NCBI GenBank assembly: GCA_029783825.1
Contig: JAREIK010001328.1
Location: 1 to 64,000 of the forward strand
Direction: 5' to 3'
Length of the DNA: 64,000 nt
From: Sapria himalayana
Taxonomy: Eukaryota; Streptophyta; Magnoliopsida; Malpighiales; Rafflesiaceae
In this document: positions 24,746 through 36,734 of the stretch, piece after piece
Layout: every line of letters begins with the position of its first letter
Position numbering within the stretch: position 1 is the first letter of the stretch
The notes under the pieces: model-generated
Database searches by the model: none
What the model was told of the DNA's origin: nothing
What the model saw: only the letters and a program-made list of their open reading frames with translations
Program-made: the position numbers and the translations under genes

Positions 24746-24985
24746 TCACACACACACACACACACACACACAAACTCTCTCTCTCTCTCTATCTTTCTCT
24801 CTCTCCCTCCCTCCCCCCCTCTCCCTCTCTCTCCCTTTCACCATTTCCCTCCGCCTCTCTTTACCCCCTTTCTCTCTCACTCTCTCTCCCTCTCCCCTTT
24901 TTTTTCTCTCTCTCTCTCTCTCTCTCTCTCCCTCCCCTCTTTCTCTCTCTCCCTCTATCTCCCTCTCCCTCTCCCCCTTCAATCT
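24534..24985. repeat. CT/TC microsatellite tract in CACTA element 1
   Basis: Long (CT)n and (CTCTCC)n stretches with a (CA)n island near 24747-24772. The Ser/Leu/Pro-rich open frames on the plus strand and Arg/Glu-rich ones on the minus strand are products of the repeat. It lies roughly 280 bp upstream of the tnp2-like gene. Element 2 has the complementary GA tract in the equivalent place. Confidence 0.95.
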
Positions 24986-25266
24986 TTAAATTTCTTTTGT
25001 TTTTCTTTCCTTTCTTGTACATTATCATATTTTGCTCCCTTTATCTAGTAATAGCATGATATCTATTAATCTTTATCATGCTAAAATTGCTTTATCTATT
25101 CATGTAGATTCTACAAATGCATAGCCTCGATATTCATGTTATTTAATTTTTAAATATTCATCTGTAAGTAATTTTATTTATTGATTAGTATATTTTAAAG
25201 TAATAGAGTATTTAATTCAAAATAATATTTGAGCATTATTTTTTGTAAATTTAACATAACAAAATG

Positions 25267-28200
25267 AGTTCATATCATAAGTGGATGTACTAAAGGTTTA
25301 TGAATGGAATTTTGAATAAAGATTTTTTGAGTGGCTTAAAACTTTCATCAATTTTGCATGTAGACAATCGAGATGGATGGATGGAGAAAAAATTAAGTCT
25401 CCATGTAATCATCGCAAGTGTCAGAATATCCCTTTTCATGATGCAAACAATATAAGATACCATTTGGCTAAATATGGCTTTGTGCCAAATTATTTTGATT
25501 GGATGTATAATGGGGAAAGTATAATGGCTCTGAACTTTAACCAAAATGAGGGTGTTGAATCGTTTTCTTGTGGTGAAGAATCATCAAATATGTACCATAG
25601 AATGATCACAGAAGCTGTTGGTGCCGACTTCAATAAGGATTACATGGATGAACCACCTAATCATGAAGCTCATAAATTTTATGAAATGCTTAAAGCTACA
25701 GATAAAGAGTTGTAGCCTAGTTGTAAAACACATTTGCAATTGTTACTTGTAGCTTGACTTATGAGCATTAAGTCAAAAAATCATATGTTTGAGAAATTAT
25801 TTGATCAAGTGTCAAAACTGATGAAGGAGATTGTTCTGGATAATAATTTGATCGCTAATAACTTTTATAACACTAAGAAGTTACTATGAGGAATGGGTAT
25901 ACAAGTAGAAAAAATTGATTGTTCTTTCAATTGATGTATGAGGAATTGGGGTGGTGATATTGATTTAATTAGCTGTAAGTTTTGTGATCATCCACGATTT
26001 AAGAAGGCATTTCGTGTTGTAGATATGCAACAAAAATTGAAAGTAGCATTTAAAAAGATGTATTATTTTTATTAATTCCTCGATTACTCATGCTATATGC
26101 ATCAAATGATATAGCTATGATATGAGGTGGCATTCAGAGTATGAGGTTGAAGAAGGGGTAATGCATCATCTATGAGATTCACTTGCTTGGAAGCATTTTA
26201 ATTATATACATCAAGATTTTGCAGCTGAAAGTCGAAATGTGAGATTGGGTCTCTGCATAGATGGATTTCAATTATTTGGGCAATCTGGATAATAGTATTT
26301 AACATGACCAGTGATAGTGGCACATTATAACTTGCCTCTGTGGTTGTGTATGAAGGAGCAATATATATTTTTGTCAAAAGTGGTTCCAGGCCCATAAAAC
26401 TCCAAAGACATGCTGGATGTTTTCTTACAGCCTTTTATAGTAGAGATAAATCATTTGTGGGATCTTGGTGTGAATACATATGATATCTCAAAGAAGCAAT
26501 TTTTCATTATGTGGGCGGCCCTTATGTGGATAGTAAGTGATTTTTCTGCATATTCAATGTTGACTGGCCGGAGTACTGCAGGACAATTCTCATGCCCACA
26601 TTGCATGAAAAATTATGATGCATTTACCCTCAAATTTAGTGGTAAATAGTCATGGTTTGATAACCATCGTAAGTTTCTACATACGAATCATCCATTTCAA
26701 AGAAATAGAACTACATTTCAAAAAAATAAAACTATTATGAAAATTGCACCAGCAGTTCATTCAGGAGATGATATTATGATAAAGATTTAGAGTTTAGGTT
26801 TGAAGAAGATAACAAAAAAGGATGCTACTGGAAGTAATGGACCAATATGCAAAATATTTGGCTGTAGTAAATGTAGTATATTTTGGGACATTCCCTATTG
26901 GAATTTCTATATAATTCGTCATAAATTAGATGTAATGCATATTGAAAAAAAATGTGTTTGACAATATTTTCAACACTATCCTTAATGTAGATGGAAAAAT
27001 AAAAGATACTTTAAAATCAAGACAAGAGCTGAATGATTAATGTCGGCATTCTGAATTTAAACTAAATGAGGCAACAAAAAAATTCCATAAAGCTCGCTAC
27101 ACACTTGATAAGAAGGCAAGAGAGATATTGTGAGAATGGGTTAAAAATTTGAAATTCTCTAATGGATATATGTTAAATATGGGTAGATGCGCATATAAGA
27201 AAAATCTTAAGTTATTTTGAATGAAAAATCATGACGATCATGTATTCATGTAGATATTAATACCTATTGCATTCCATGAATTACATCTCCTAAGTGTTTG
27301 GAAGGTCCTAACAGAACTTATTTTGTATTTTAAATACCTAATAGAAACAACAATCAAAATAGATAACACTATGAGGTTGGAGAATGAAATTCCACTTATT
27401 ATTTTTAAGATTGAGCAGATATTCCCACCGAGTTTTTTTGACTCAATGGAGCATTTGTCGGTCCATTTAGCATATGAAGGAAGGATAGCTGGGCCAGTGC
27501 AATATAGGTGGATGTATCCTTTTGAAATGTAAATACATACAATTTGATGTGTTTTATTATTTCATACATAAAGTAATATTATAATTTAATATAATTGAAA
27601 CCTAACATTGTGGTTGTAGGTATCTTCGTAAGTTGAAATTGAATGTTAGAAACAAGAAAAAAATTGAAGGTTCAATTTGTAATGCATATTTAGTAGAAGA
27701 AGCATCATCATTTTGTTCTTATTATTTTGAGGATCATGTCAATACAAAGAATATAAATGTGCCTTGAAATGATGGTCATGTGATGGTACAATATGATTCT
27801 GTGGACAAACTATCTATCTTCAAGCACCCTGGAAGATAATTTGGAAGAGCAATAAAAAGATGTATGATATATGAAGAGTACAAAGCAACCCGGAGCTATG
27901 TTTTACTTAATTATGAGGAGATATCACCATATATTGAGTATGTATACCCAAATTGGTTGCACGTTTAATCATATTTTCATTTTATCTTTAATAGGAATTA
28001 TTAAAAATTGATATACATTTTTCTCTCTTTTTATATTTGTGCATTATTTATGTTGAGAAATTAAAATATAGGCAACCAGCAATTTCCAGCAATTATGTCG
28101 ATTATATGCTAAAAACTAAATTTGAGAATTGATTAAAAAATTATGTGATAATTATTATGTTTTAAATTTTTAAATTATTTAATTTATTAGTATCTTTTAT

Positions 28201-28962
28201 TTGTTAATATCATTTTTTAAATTTATATCATAGGCAATTGATCCTTTAAATGGATATTCAAAAATTTTCATTTAGAATCTAATTAAAAGCCCGTTTAAAT
28301 ATGTGACAACCTATCATGGGTATTTTATCAATGGATATAAATTTAACACAATCAGGCATGGTTCTTCTAAAACAACAATGAAAATTGGTGTATGCATTAA
28401 AGGCTCAAGTTATAGTATAGATGATATTAATTATCATGGTCAACTCAAACAAGTTATTGAGTTGGAGTATCCTAGACTCGAAAATAATATGATTGTATTA
28501 TTAAAGTGCGAGTCGTTTAATCCTACATGAAATGTGGGCACAAAGATTCATTCGGATTATAAGTTAGTAGATGTTAACAATAAATGAAGATATAATTGAT
28601 ATGAGCCATTTATTATGGCAGTTCAAGCCACTCAAGTATATTATTGTACATATTCGAGTTTATCTCGTGATAAAAGTTATTGGTGCGTGATTGGCAAAAT
28701 CAAAGCTCGATCAAATTTTGAAGTACCAACATCACAACAAAGAAGTGCAGACTTAGATATTGCACCGGTATTCCAAGAAGATGACATAAATAATATTTAG
28801 CCAATGCATGTAGATGAAGATCTAAAAAATTTATGTGACTCAAATAGTGGTTTAATAAAAATTGAAGATGATCAATTTCAATCTGAAGATGAGTTTGAAC
28901 TTCTATCGAAATCAGACAAAATATCAGAAGATCCATTGGAGGATGACAGTGATGCTGATAAT
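25267..28962 (+). pseudogene. tnp2-type CACTA transposase, broken
   Basis: The start ATGAGTTCATATCATAAGTGG gives MSSYHKWMY, typical of the N-terminal transposase-associated domain; further on come INFACRQSRWMDGEKIKSPC and DANNIRYHLAKYGFVPNYFDW. The tnp2 domain follows at about 25980-27250 (VRLGLCIDGFQLFG near 26238-26280, FSCPHCMKNYDAFTLKFSGK at 26587-26646, KLDVMHIEKK near 26925). A DUF4218-like part at 27250-27530 includes FHELHLLSVWKVLTELILYF and HLSVHLAYEGRIAGPVQYRW. After a probable intron (about 27531-27620), more coding blocks and a DUF4216-like part (28290-28725; YHGYFINGYKFNT, ATQVYYCTYSSLSRDKSYW) complete it. Numerous stops and frameshifts abolish function. The family cuts CACTA ends. 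Confidence 0.87.
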
Positions 28963-29104
28963 TAAACTATTATAATATTATTATAATATTAAACTATAAA
29001 AGTGTTTCTATATTTTGTTGAAATCTATTGGTGTGTTTTATTCTAAAATGCATGCTTATTCATCATATCTCTATTATTTGTTCTATGTGTTATTTTGTAT
29101 TGTA

Positions 29105-31060
29105 GATGGCGCATAAAAGATGTGGTCGTGGTGGAGTTGGATGTTGACGCAAAAATGAACCAAATTCATCTAGTATGTTACATCATGTTGCAAAATCAGT
29201 TAAATCTCATAACCACCATATCCAAACTTCAACATCACAATCACCATCTTTATTTCTATCAGCATCACCATCATTGAGACCTCTATTATCACCTTTATCA
29301 AATATAAGCCCACCATCCATTGTGCTTCCTGCACACACTTTTGATCCATCTTTATCTTCTACACCACATTTTAGACCGATAGTTCCCCCATTTACAAAAC
29401 CAATGACATCATCAAATGATGTGTCTTCCTCTATATTTAGTCTAAGTTATTAATTGAGATTGTGAATGGGAGGTAAAAAAATATGTAAATAATACTTGAA
29501 AAAAAATGTGATGTTACTGTCGGTGGCTTTTTTTAAATATATAGTTATGATTTGCTTGTTTTCAATGTTATTTATTTATTTGAATAATTTTATTCCATCT
29601 CACAAGTGCTTGACTATAATTATAAAATCTTTAAGAAAATGGTTGATTCTAAAGTATTCTCCTGAAAGAAAGTTTCTGAATCAACAAAAGAGTCTTATAT
29701 TAATGACAGATAAAAAATAACAAACAAAAGCATTCAAAAATAATTATCTAATTACTTAATTATTATGTTGGTTATTATTCAAGTAGTAAATAATTATGTT
29801 CTTGTTAATATAAATTCTTTTGTGATTTTTCTATATAAAGAATAAGTACACATGGTCACTCAAATTTGATGTAAAGATAAAGTCATTATGGGAGATCAAA
29901 GCTACTCAACGGTATTTAGATTTTGTCCATAAATTGAATAATATAAAAGAAATGCCTTATTTTATATCCGATGATGACTGGTTTAATTTCCTTAAGTATT
30001 GGGAGGAGCCAGATGTGAGGAAAAAATTAGATATTGTCAGCAAAAATCGACGAAGTGAAGTAGCTGGACCACGTATAGAAATCTATCGACACACAGGATG
30101 GTTGAAGTCGAGCATTGAGCACGCTCAAGTTTTGGTACAATTTTAAAATTGTAAACATTTTATATTTAGTGGTTGTCCTAAAAGTCTAATAAATCAAATC
30201 TGTGCATGGTTTTATTAATTTTGTTAAAATTTTTGATCATTTGTTATTTTATGACTTAATAAATACATATTCTAGGCTGGATAATTGGGATGAGATCCCA
30301 ATTTTATGAGATTTTTAACAAGATGCATGTGAAGAAAGTGGATGGTTAGTTTGTTGACAACAAGTCTCAGATGATTGCTGTAAGAATCTATTATATTAAT
30401 AAAATTTTATAATACTACAGTACATTTTGAAAGTTGTTTGGAGTGCAAAATAATATTATTTTTGTATATCTATAATAGGATTTTTCACTATTTTATCTCA
30501 AGAACTCTTGGAGGAACGTGTGATAACTACTCAACAAATTAAGGGTTCTATGGATCTTCAACCAATTGACTATGATCCTATATATTTGAAGACCATAGGA
30601 GGTTGTAAGTAGCAACGAGTGTATGACATCGGTTCGAAGGGAGTGGCATTTTGTTGCAGCAGTTGTGCTTCTAATTCATCTATCTCAACAATAGTGGATG
30701 AGGCCGTCAAACAACAAGCAATTGAAACAAATGAATGTATTGTAGTTATGGAGACCGAAATGAAAAAGAAGGATGAGCAGATATCTCAATTCAAAAAAGA
30801 AATATATAAAATTAAAGAATAGAAAGAAGAGCAGTATACTAATTTGAAGGAAGACATACAAGAAATGAAAGAAGAGAACGAGGAGAAGATTACTGATTTG
30901 ATGGAAGAAATGCAAGAAACTAAAGAAATGAATGATGAGATGAAAGAAATTAAGAATGTAATGCAATAGCAGATGTCCTATGTGGAGTCACAATTAGCGG
31001 CATTGATGCAACAGATAGTAACCAGAGATATAGCTATGAAACCTCACAGGAAAAGCTAGC
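29105..31060 (+). pseudogene. Second CACTA transposase gene (Ptta/En/Spm type) with coiled-coil tail
   Basis: The gene begins ATGGCGCATAAAAGATGTGG (MAHKRCGRGG). A Ser/Pro-rich part follows (29220-29450), then an exon with IPSHKCLTIIIKSLRKW (29610), then the conserved domain at 29840-30145: TQRYLDFVHKLNN, DVRKKLDIVSKNRRSEVAGP and EIYRHTGW. This is the plant Ptta/En/Spm transposase family region. Toward the end, YDIGSKGVAFCCSSCASNSS (30622) leads into a Lys/Glu-rich heptad-like stretch at 30745-30966. Homologous exons occur at 56673-54838 in element 2. Introns at about 29455-29840 and 30150-30480 are inferred. In En/Spm such products bind subterminal motifs; that role here is inference. Stops and shifts are present. 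Confidence 0.82.
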
Positions 31061-31959
31061 ACAAAATTCCCTACTAATTATGAGGATGATTTCGTATGAG
31101 AATTATTTTTGAACTATTATTGATTTTTGTCTGTGTGTAGCAAAACTTGATGTTATTTTTTTCCAGGTTTCAATTTTTTTTATTCTAATTTTATTCTTTG
31201 CTTTGCTGATTATCCTAATAATGAATCTTTGCAGGACACATGATGTGAGACAGATCAAAAAATTATGATTCAAAGTATTTAGACATTGCCACGGTCCTTC
31301 CATTGCATGGGTTCCGTATTTACAGATTTCAGCTTGATCAAAAGGAGGACTAGCTTTTATTATCTTTATTATTCCTAAAACATTTTATTTTTCCACTCTC
31401 TTTCTCTCTAAACATCATTGCTGGACATCTTTTAGATTTTTGTTAAAGTTATATGACTATCAATTTTAATTTGTGTTTGTTCATGTCTATAATAACTATT
31501 TTTATATATCTGTGAATATGTTTGTTGTCCTTAAATCTTTTGGGTAGAGTTTTAGCTAATTATAGGTATGTTAAAGGCTTGGCTGGTTCTTCATGGTGAT
31601 GGGAACAATACCTTAGCTTATTAAGCTATGAGATGAACCAAAAAATTAATTCCACACAAACTTAGCTTTGTTCTTGACACTCTTATTTTGTGCAGATCTA
31701 TGTCATCATAGTTTAGATATATGACTGCTTGTTATCGGTTATTGGTTTGTAAATGTAGTATGTTATGTTCCACGTGCAGGTGTAACAATATTCTTTATTT
31801 GCGTGGAGTACCATAAGAAAAAGAACTAGAAATGCTGACCATGCTTGAGAGACCTATATGTGTGTTTTAAAGTCCTATATTATTTTATTCTATTGTCTTT
31901 GATGATATGTCTATTTGCATGAAAGTACAAGTGTGTGTGTCATCTAAGGCTATGTGATT
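31061..31959. other. CACTA element 1, region after the second gene
   Basis: The first part (about 31100-31450) matches the reverse complement of 54470-54830 in element 2, around words such as GACATTGCCACGGTCCTTCC and TAAACATCATTGCTGGACAT, so it is transposon 3' sequence. The rest has no recognised feature and no counterpart seen in element 2. Confidence 0.65.
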
Positions 31960-32270
31960 ATACATACGTACATATAATACTGTAGTATATACGTACACAT
32001 ATTCTCGGTATAAATTATATATATACTGAGTATATATCTACATATATTGAGTATATAAGTATGTATATACCGAGTATATATGTTCGTATATGCTGAGTAT
32101 ATTTGAACATATATACTCAGTATATACATACATATATATTGCAGTATATATGTATGTATTTATTCGGTATATAAGTATGTTTATCCTGTAGTATATACGT
32201 AATTATATACTCAATATATATGTACTTTTATTCTGTAGTATATACGTACGTATATATCGAGTACATATAT
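31960..32270. repeat. Palindromic TATACTGAGTATA minisatellite
   Basis: Imperfect repeats, roughly 25-30 bp each, of words such as TATATACTGAGTATATATC and GTATATACGTACATA. Several units are near-palindromic. A second block lies at about 32690-32850. The same motifs flank the triplet arrays of CACTA element 2. Confidence 0.8.
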
Positions 32271-32618
32271 AATTGGGTGCATATATTTATTTGTAGACAT
32301 GTATATATTGTCATACATACACACCCATTTACACATAGACACACTTTTGAATATATAATTGCTAGGGCTGGTCTGGTCATCATTGTTCATTGCTTACTGA
32401 TACAGGTAATAAATGCCATGGATATTAGACTTTCCCTAAAGTTGTGGGATTAAGATATTTCAGGTCAAGTCCAGCGAGGTAGATAAAGGTTGGTCATAAA
32501 AATCTTAGTAATTGTGTGGATATGCAAATATCACATAGTACAAAGCGAACGTATGAGTAAATAAGTTTTTTTGCTCTAGGTTTTGCAATGATTGGTTCTA
32601 ATTATACTATGTCTTAAG

Positions 32619-32648
32619 ATGATGATGATGATGATGATGATGATGATA
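32619..32648. repeat. GAT trinucleotide microsatellite
   Basis: A short uninterrupted (GAT)n run within CACTA element 1. It occupies the region where element 2 carries GCT/GCC arrays but differs from them in sequence. Confidence 0.9.
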
Positions 32649-33229
32649 CTCATGTAGATGGTGATATTTGCACATATAAAAATGCAGTATTTTATGTACA
32701 TATATACTGAGTATATATGTACTTAGGATATATGTACACATAATATTGCAGTTTATATGTACATATACTATAGTAATATATGTATGAGTGAAATACTAGT
32801 ATATATGTACATATATACTGCAATATTATATATTTATCTAAACAAAACTTTTTATTTATTTATTTTGATTGATTAAGTGGTTTAAATTTCATACAGATAT
32901 GGTACCGTATTGTTCCCCATACGAAGCTTGAATAAGTTAATGGATTTTTCACTAGATATAACGCACCGTGACTCGGATAGCTTTGTCACATTAGACAGAT
33001 GGTGATCAGGGGAGTAGAGGGAAAGAAAGCAACGTCAATGCATAAATAGATTATACTTTATGCACTGTTAGTAGATACATTAATGAATAAGATATAATAA
33101 AATTTTGTTATTTTTTTATTTAATTATGTAAAATATTGTATTAGAATAAGTTATTAAATGATTTAATTTTTTGTTAATTATCAATTATCATTTTTAGTTT
33201 CTGTTTTAATTAAAATTTTTTTAAAAAAT

Positions 33230-33666
33230 TAAATTCTAAAAATAGCTAGGGATGTTTCCATAGCTAATTTAGCTATGGATGTTTTCATAGTTAATTTAGC
33301 TAGGGATATCTTTATTATAGCAAGAGATTTTTTCCATCAAATTTATTATGCGAGGGACTATTTCCATCGCTAATATTTAGTGACGAGCACTTTAGATTGG
33401 GAAAGCATCCATTGTTATATCCGTTTAATGACGAAAACTCTCATTTAGCTTGCTAATTTAGCTAGAAAAATTATTCCTTTTAGCTATGGATTTTTTCGTC
33501 GCTAAATTATTAGCTAGGGACACTTTCCCTCACTAAATTTTAGCGACGAGCACTTTAGATTTGGAATAGTTCCTTTATTAATACATCACTATATCCCATT
33601 TACCGACAGAAAATGCCCATTTTGTTAAGGAATTATCCCTTGTTATATGAGATTTTTCTTGTAGTG
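33230..33666 (+). repeat. 3' subterminal repeats and terminus of CACTA element 1
   Basis: Repeated words TTTAGCTAGGGA, TTTCCATCGCTAA and TTTAGCGACGAGCACTTTAG, in both orientations, precede the terminus GATTTTTCTTGTAGTG (33651-33666). Similar words occur at 50610-51040 in element 2. In En/Spm-like elements such motifs are transposase binding sites; that role here is inference. Confidence 0.85.
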
Positions 33667-33679
33667 AAAAAAATTTCTT

Positions 33680-34498
33680 GGCCTGAGTCAAAGTGCACAT
33701 ATTTTTAAAGTGTTTAATTATTTTGCCATCCAGAATTCTAAGAAAGGATTCTTGCCAATGTCACATGGAGTGAGCCTTTCTAAGGCTCTATGCCACTCTA
33801 TTAAAGAGGAAAGAGAATGCATGGATAAGATTTCATATGCATCTACTATTTGGTCTATCGTGTATACCATGATTTGTACTCATCCTAATGTCTCATATGC
33901 ATTAAGAATGATGAGAAAATACTAGTTAGATCTAGGTGAGAGTACTTAATGAGGAGTCCAAATTATTTCTTGATATATGAAGGTGGTTATGAGCTTGTTG
34001 TAAAGTGTTATAGAAATGCAGGCTTCCAAACTGATAGAGATAATTCAAGATCATAGTTAGGTTATGTATTTTGCTTAAATGGTGGTGCTACGAGCTGGAA
34101 GAGTTCAAAGAAAGATATAGTTATTGATTCTACTATAGAAGCTGAGTATATTGTTGCTTTTGATGTGGCAAAAGTAGCTATTTCGATTAAAAATTTTATC
34201 TTAGAACTTGATTTAGTTCCTAGCAAAACTAATCAAATAGACCTTATTGTGACAAAATTGGGGCTATTGCATAGGCTAAGGAAAGTAGATCTCACCAATG
34301 ATCCAAATACATACCTCGGAGGTTCCATCTCATTTGAGAGATTATTGATAGAGGAGATATAAAGATATGCAAAGTACCTACAGATGACAACATAACAGAC
34401 CCATTGACCAAGGCTATAGCATAAAGGTAGCATGATGGTTACACATGGTCACTGGGTATCAGATACTTTAGTGATTAGCTTTAGTGCTAGTGAGAGAT
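33680..34498 (+). pseudogene. Ty1/copia pol C-terminus (end of RT plus RNase H), broken
   Basis: Translation gives IQNSKKGFLPMSHGVSLSKA and YASTIWSIVYTMICTHPNVS (33710-33920), characteristic of the copia segment between RT and RNase H. After a stop at 33923-33925 come YRNAGFQTDRDNSRS, then GYVFCLNGGATSWKSSKK and STIEAEYIVAF (34010-34160), and in another frame IIDRGDIKICKVPTDDNITD (34345-34404). The position normally holding Asp in YTDASF is Asn (RNAGF), a likely loss of an RNase H metal ligand. The fragment starts immediately after the CACTA element 1 terminus, so its upstream part was separated or lost. A polypurine run AGTGAGAGAT precedes the LTR. Confidence 0.88.
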
Positions 34499-35335
34499 TG
34501 TTAGAGTATAACCTAAAATTCAATCATTAGATGATTTGTTGGGACTTTTGTATCATATCATTTATGTAAAAAAGCATTATTTTATGATTAATATATATAT
34601 ATTTAGATCTGTGCAAATATTAGATGAATATAATAATGTTTTAGAATGATATATTCTATGGAATACTACTCTAAATTATCCCTAGTCAAGATTTAATATT
34701 TAAGGGCAATATTAATACATTAAGCCAAGCATGTAGGTTAACTATTTTGAGATATTAAGCTAACACATAAGTATATGTTGGATAACATATATTGAACTGA
34801 CCCACTATGAGAATGTTGCATTGATTGTTATATAAGTGTCATACACATTATCATAATGACTATTAGTATGAATTATCCTTTGACCTGAAGTCACTATGGT
34901 TACTTACATAAGGAGTTGTAAACTTTAGATTCAACAAATACCACCTGTAACAAGGATGGGTATAATGTTATTTACCAGGTATACAATAAATTATGCAGAG
35001 GGATGTGATTGATGTATATGGAATTTGTCACTTCTATATAACATATATGATATTAGTTGGCCCCTTTATTGAGAGGACAATTAAAATGCAATACCATCCT
35101 CAAATAAGCCAATATGAGATATTGAGCTTTTTTATTAAAGTTAGTCTACTAAAAGATCAAAAAACATATAGATTGATGTGAGAATGACATGATCCATGCC
35201 TCATAAATAAATCTAGATAAAATGGACAAATGGACTAAGTCGTACAATAAAATAATTTACAAAATTAGGTTAAGTTGAATCTATTATATTTTTGTCACTT
35301 GGGTAGCAATGATGTATTGCTACCAAACTATCTAA
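34499..35335 (+). mobile_element. Copia LTR (3' LTR, end eroded)
   Basis: It starts TGTTAGAGTATAACC directly after a polypurine tract, as expected for a 3' LTR of this copia type. A small palindrome GGTAGCAATGATG/TATTGCTACC at 35301-35324 lies near the far end. The typical closing CA cannot be placed because the sequence merges into TCTA repeats around 35335-35360. No partner LTR was found in the window. Confidence 0.7.
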
Positions 35336-35694
35336 CTACAAATATAGTCTATCTATTTTTTATACGTCTATCTATCAAACTATCTAACTACAATATAGTC
35401 AATTATTCTAATCATTTATCTGTCTATTTTCTATCTATTTGTGTATTTTTATGTGTATGTGTTTATCTATTTATTTATCTTTCTATTTATCTTTCTTTGT
35501 ATCATTCTATTTGTTAATCTATCTTTTATCTATCTGTATATGTATCTATGTGTCAATCAATCAATCAATCTATCTATTTATCTATATATCTATCTATCTG
35601 TCTGTTTTTCTATCTATCTATTTATTTATCAATTTGACTATATATGTATATATCAATCAACAAATCGATATATAAATATAGTCTATTTGTTGAT
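35336..35694 (+). repeat. GATA-class tetranucleotide array, TCTA polarity (block A)
   Basis: Degenerate (TCTA)n/(CTAT)n with frequent TTTA, TGTC and CAAT variants. It begins inside or next to the copia LTR, where the phrase CAAACTATCTAACTACAA occurs twice. Open frames reading Tyr-Leu-Ser-Ile repeats are artefacts of the array. Confidence 0.9.
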
Positions 35695-36700
35695 GTATTT
35701 ATTTTTCTATTTGTTGATAGATATACTGATAAACATATATTCATTTTGATAGTTTGATAAATTGCTAGATAGATTAACAAATCGATAAATAGATAGATAG
35801 ATAGATTAATAGATATATAGAGAAATAGATAGACAGATAGATAGACATATAAACAGATAAACAAATAGATAGATAGACAGATAGAAATAAACAAGCAGAT
35901 AGACGAACACATTGATAGATAGACGGATACATAGATAGATAAAGAGATAGATAGATAAATAGATAGATAGTTAGATAGACTAATAAACTAATTGTTAGAA
36001 AGATTGTTAACTAATTTGAAAGATAGACAGATAGATAGTTAGACAGATATATTATTAGTTAGTTAGTGAATTAGAAATATTGAAATATAAATAGATTGAT
36101 AAAATTGATAGATTTACAGATTGAACGATATACAAATATATACATAAACAGATAAACAAATAGACAAATAGTAATTTAGACATATAGACAAATATATAGA
36201 TAAAAAGATAAATAGATAGACAAATATACAAAAAATGAGATGGACATAAAGATAGTTTGACAGATATATTGAGAGATAGATAAATAGATAGACAAAAAGT
36301 TAGATGGATAGACACATATGCTTATAGACTATTATTAGACTAATAGATTGATAGAGAGATAGATAGATAGAGATATAGATAGATAAAAAGATTGACATAT
36401 TGACAAAAAGATAATTAGACAAAAAGATAGATAGATAGACTAATAGATAAGCAGATTGGCAAATGGATAGATACAAAGATAAATTACTAGACATATAGAC
36501 AAATAGATATATAGATAGATATATACATATATATCTATATAGATAGATATATAGATAGATATATATATATATATATATATATAGATATATATATAGACAG
36601 ATAGACACATAGATAGATAAATAGATAGATAAATAGATAGATAAATAGATAGGCAGATAGATAGATAGACAAATAGACAGATATACAGATTGACAAATTG

Positions 36701-36734
<34 letters not shown>

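Larger units (their letters stand above)
22620..33666 (+). mobile_element. CACTA (En/Spm) transposon, element 1
   Basis: Order on the plus strand: TAACTATA-type tract, conserved leader (24246-24530), CT tract, tnp2-like gene (25267-28962), second transposase gene (29105-31060), 3' region with palindromic minisatellites, subterminal TAGCTAGGGA-type motifs (33240-33640), and terminus GATTTTTCTTGTAGTG at 33651-33666, followed by AAA. The complement of this terminus matches the terminus of element 2 at 50589 over 16 bp. The left CACTACAAG terminus was not found, so the start given is the left edge of sequence I can link to the element. Both genes are broken. Confidence 0.88.

Noticed and set aside
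24529..25059. 176-codon Ser/Leu/Pro-rich frame resembling a secreted or membrane protein
   Set aside because: It is the translation of a CT microsatellite; a second frame on the same strand gives a near-identical product.
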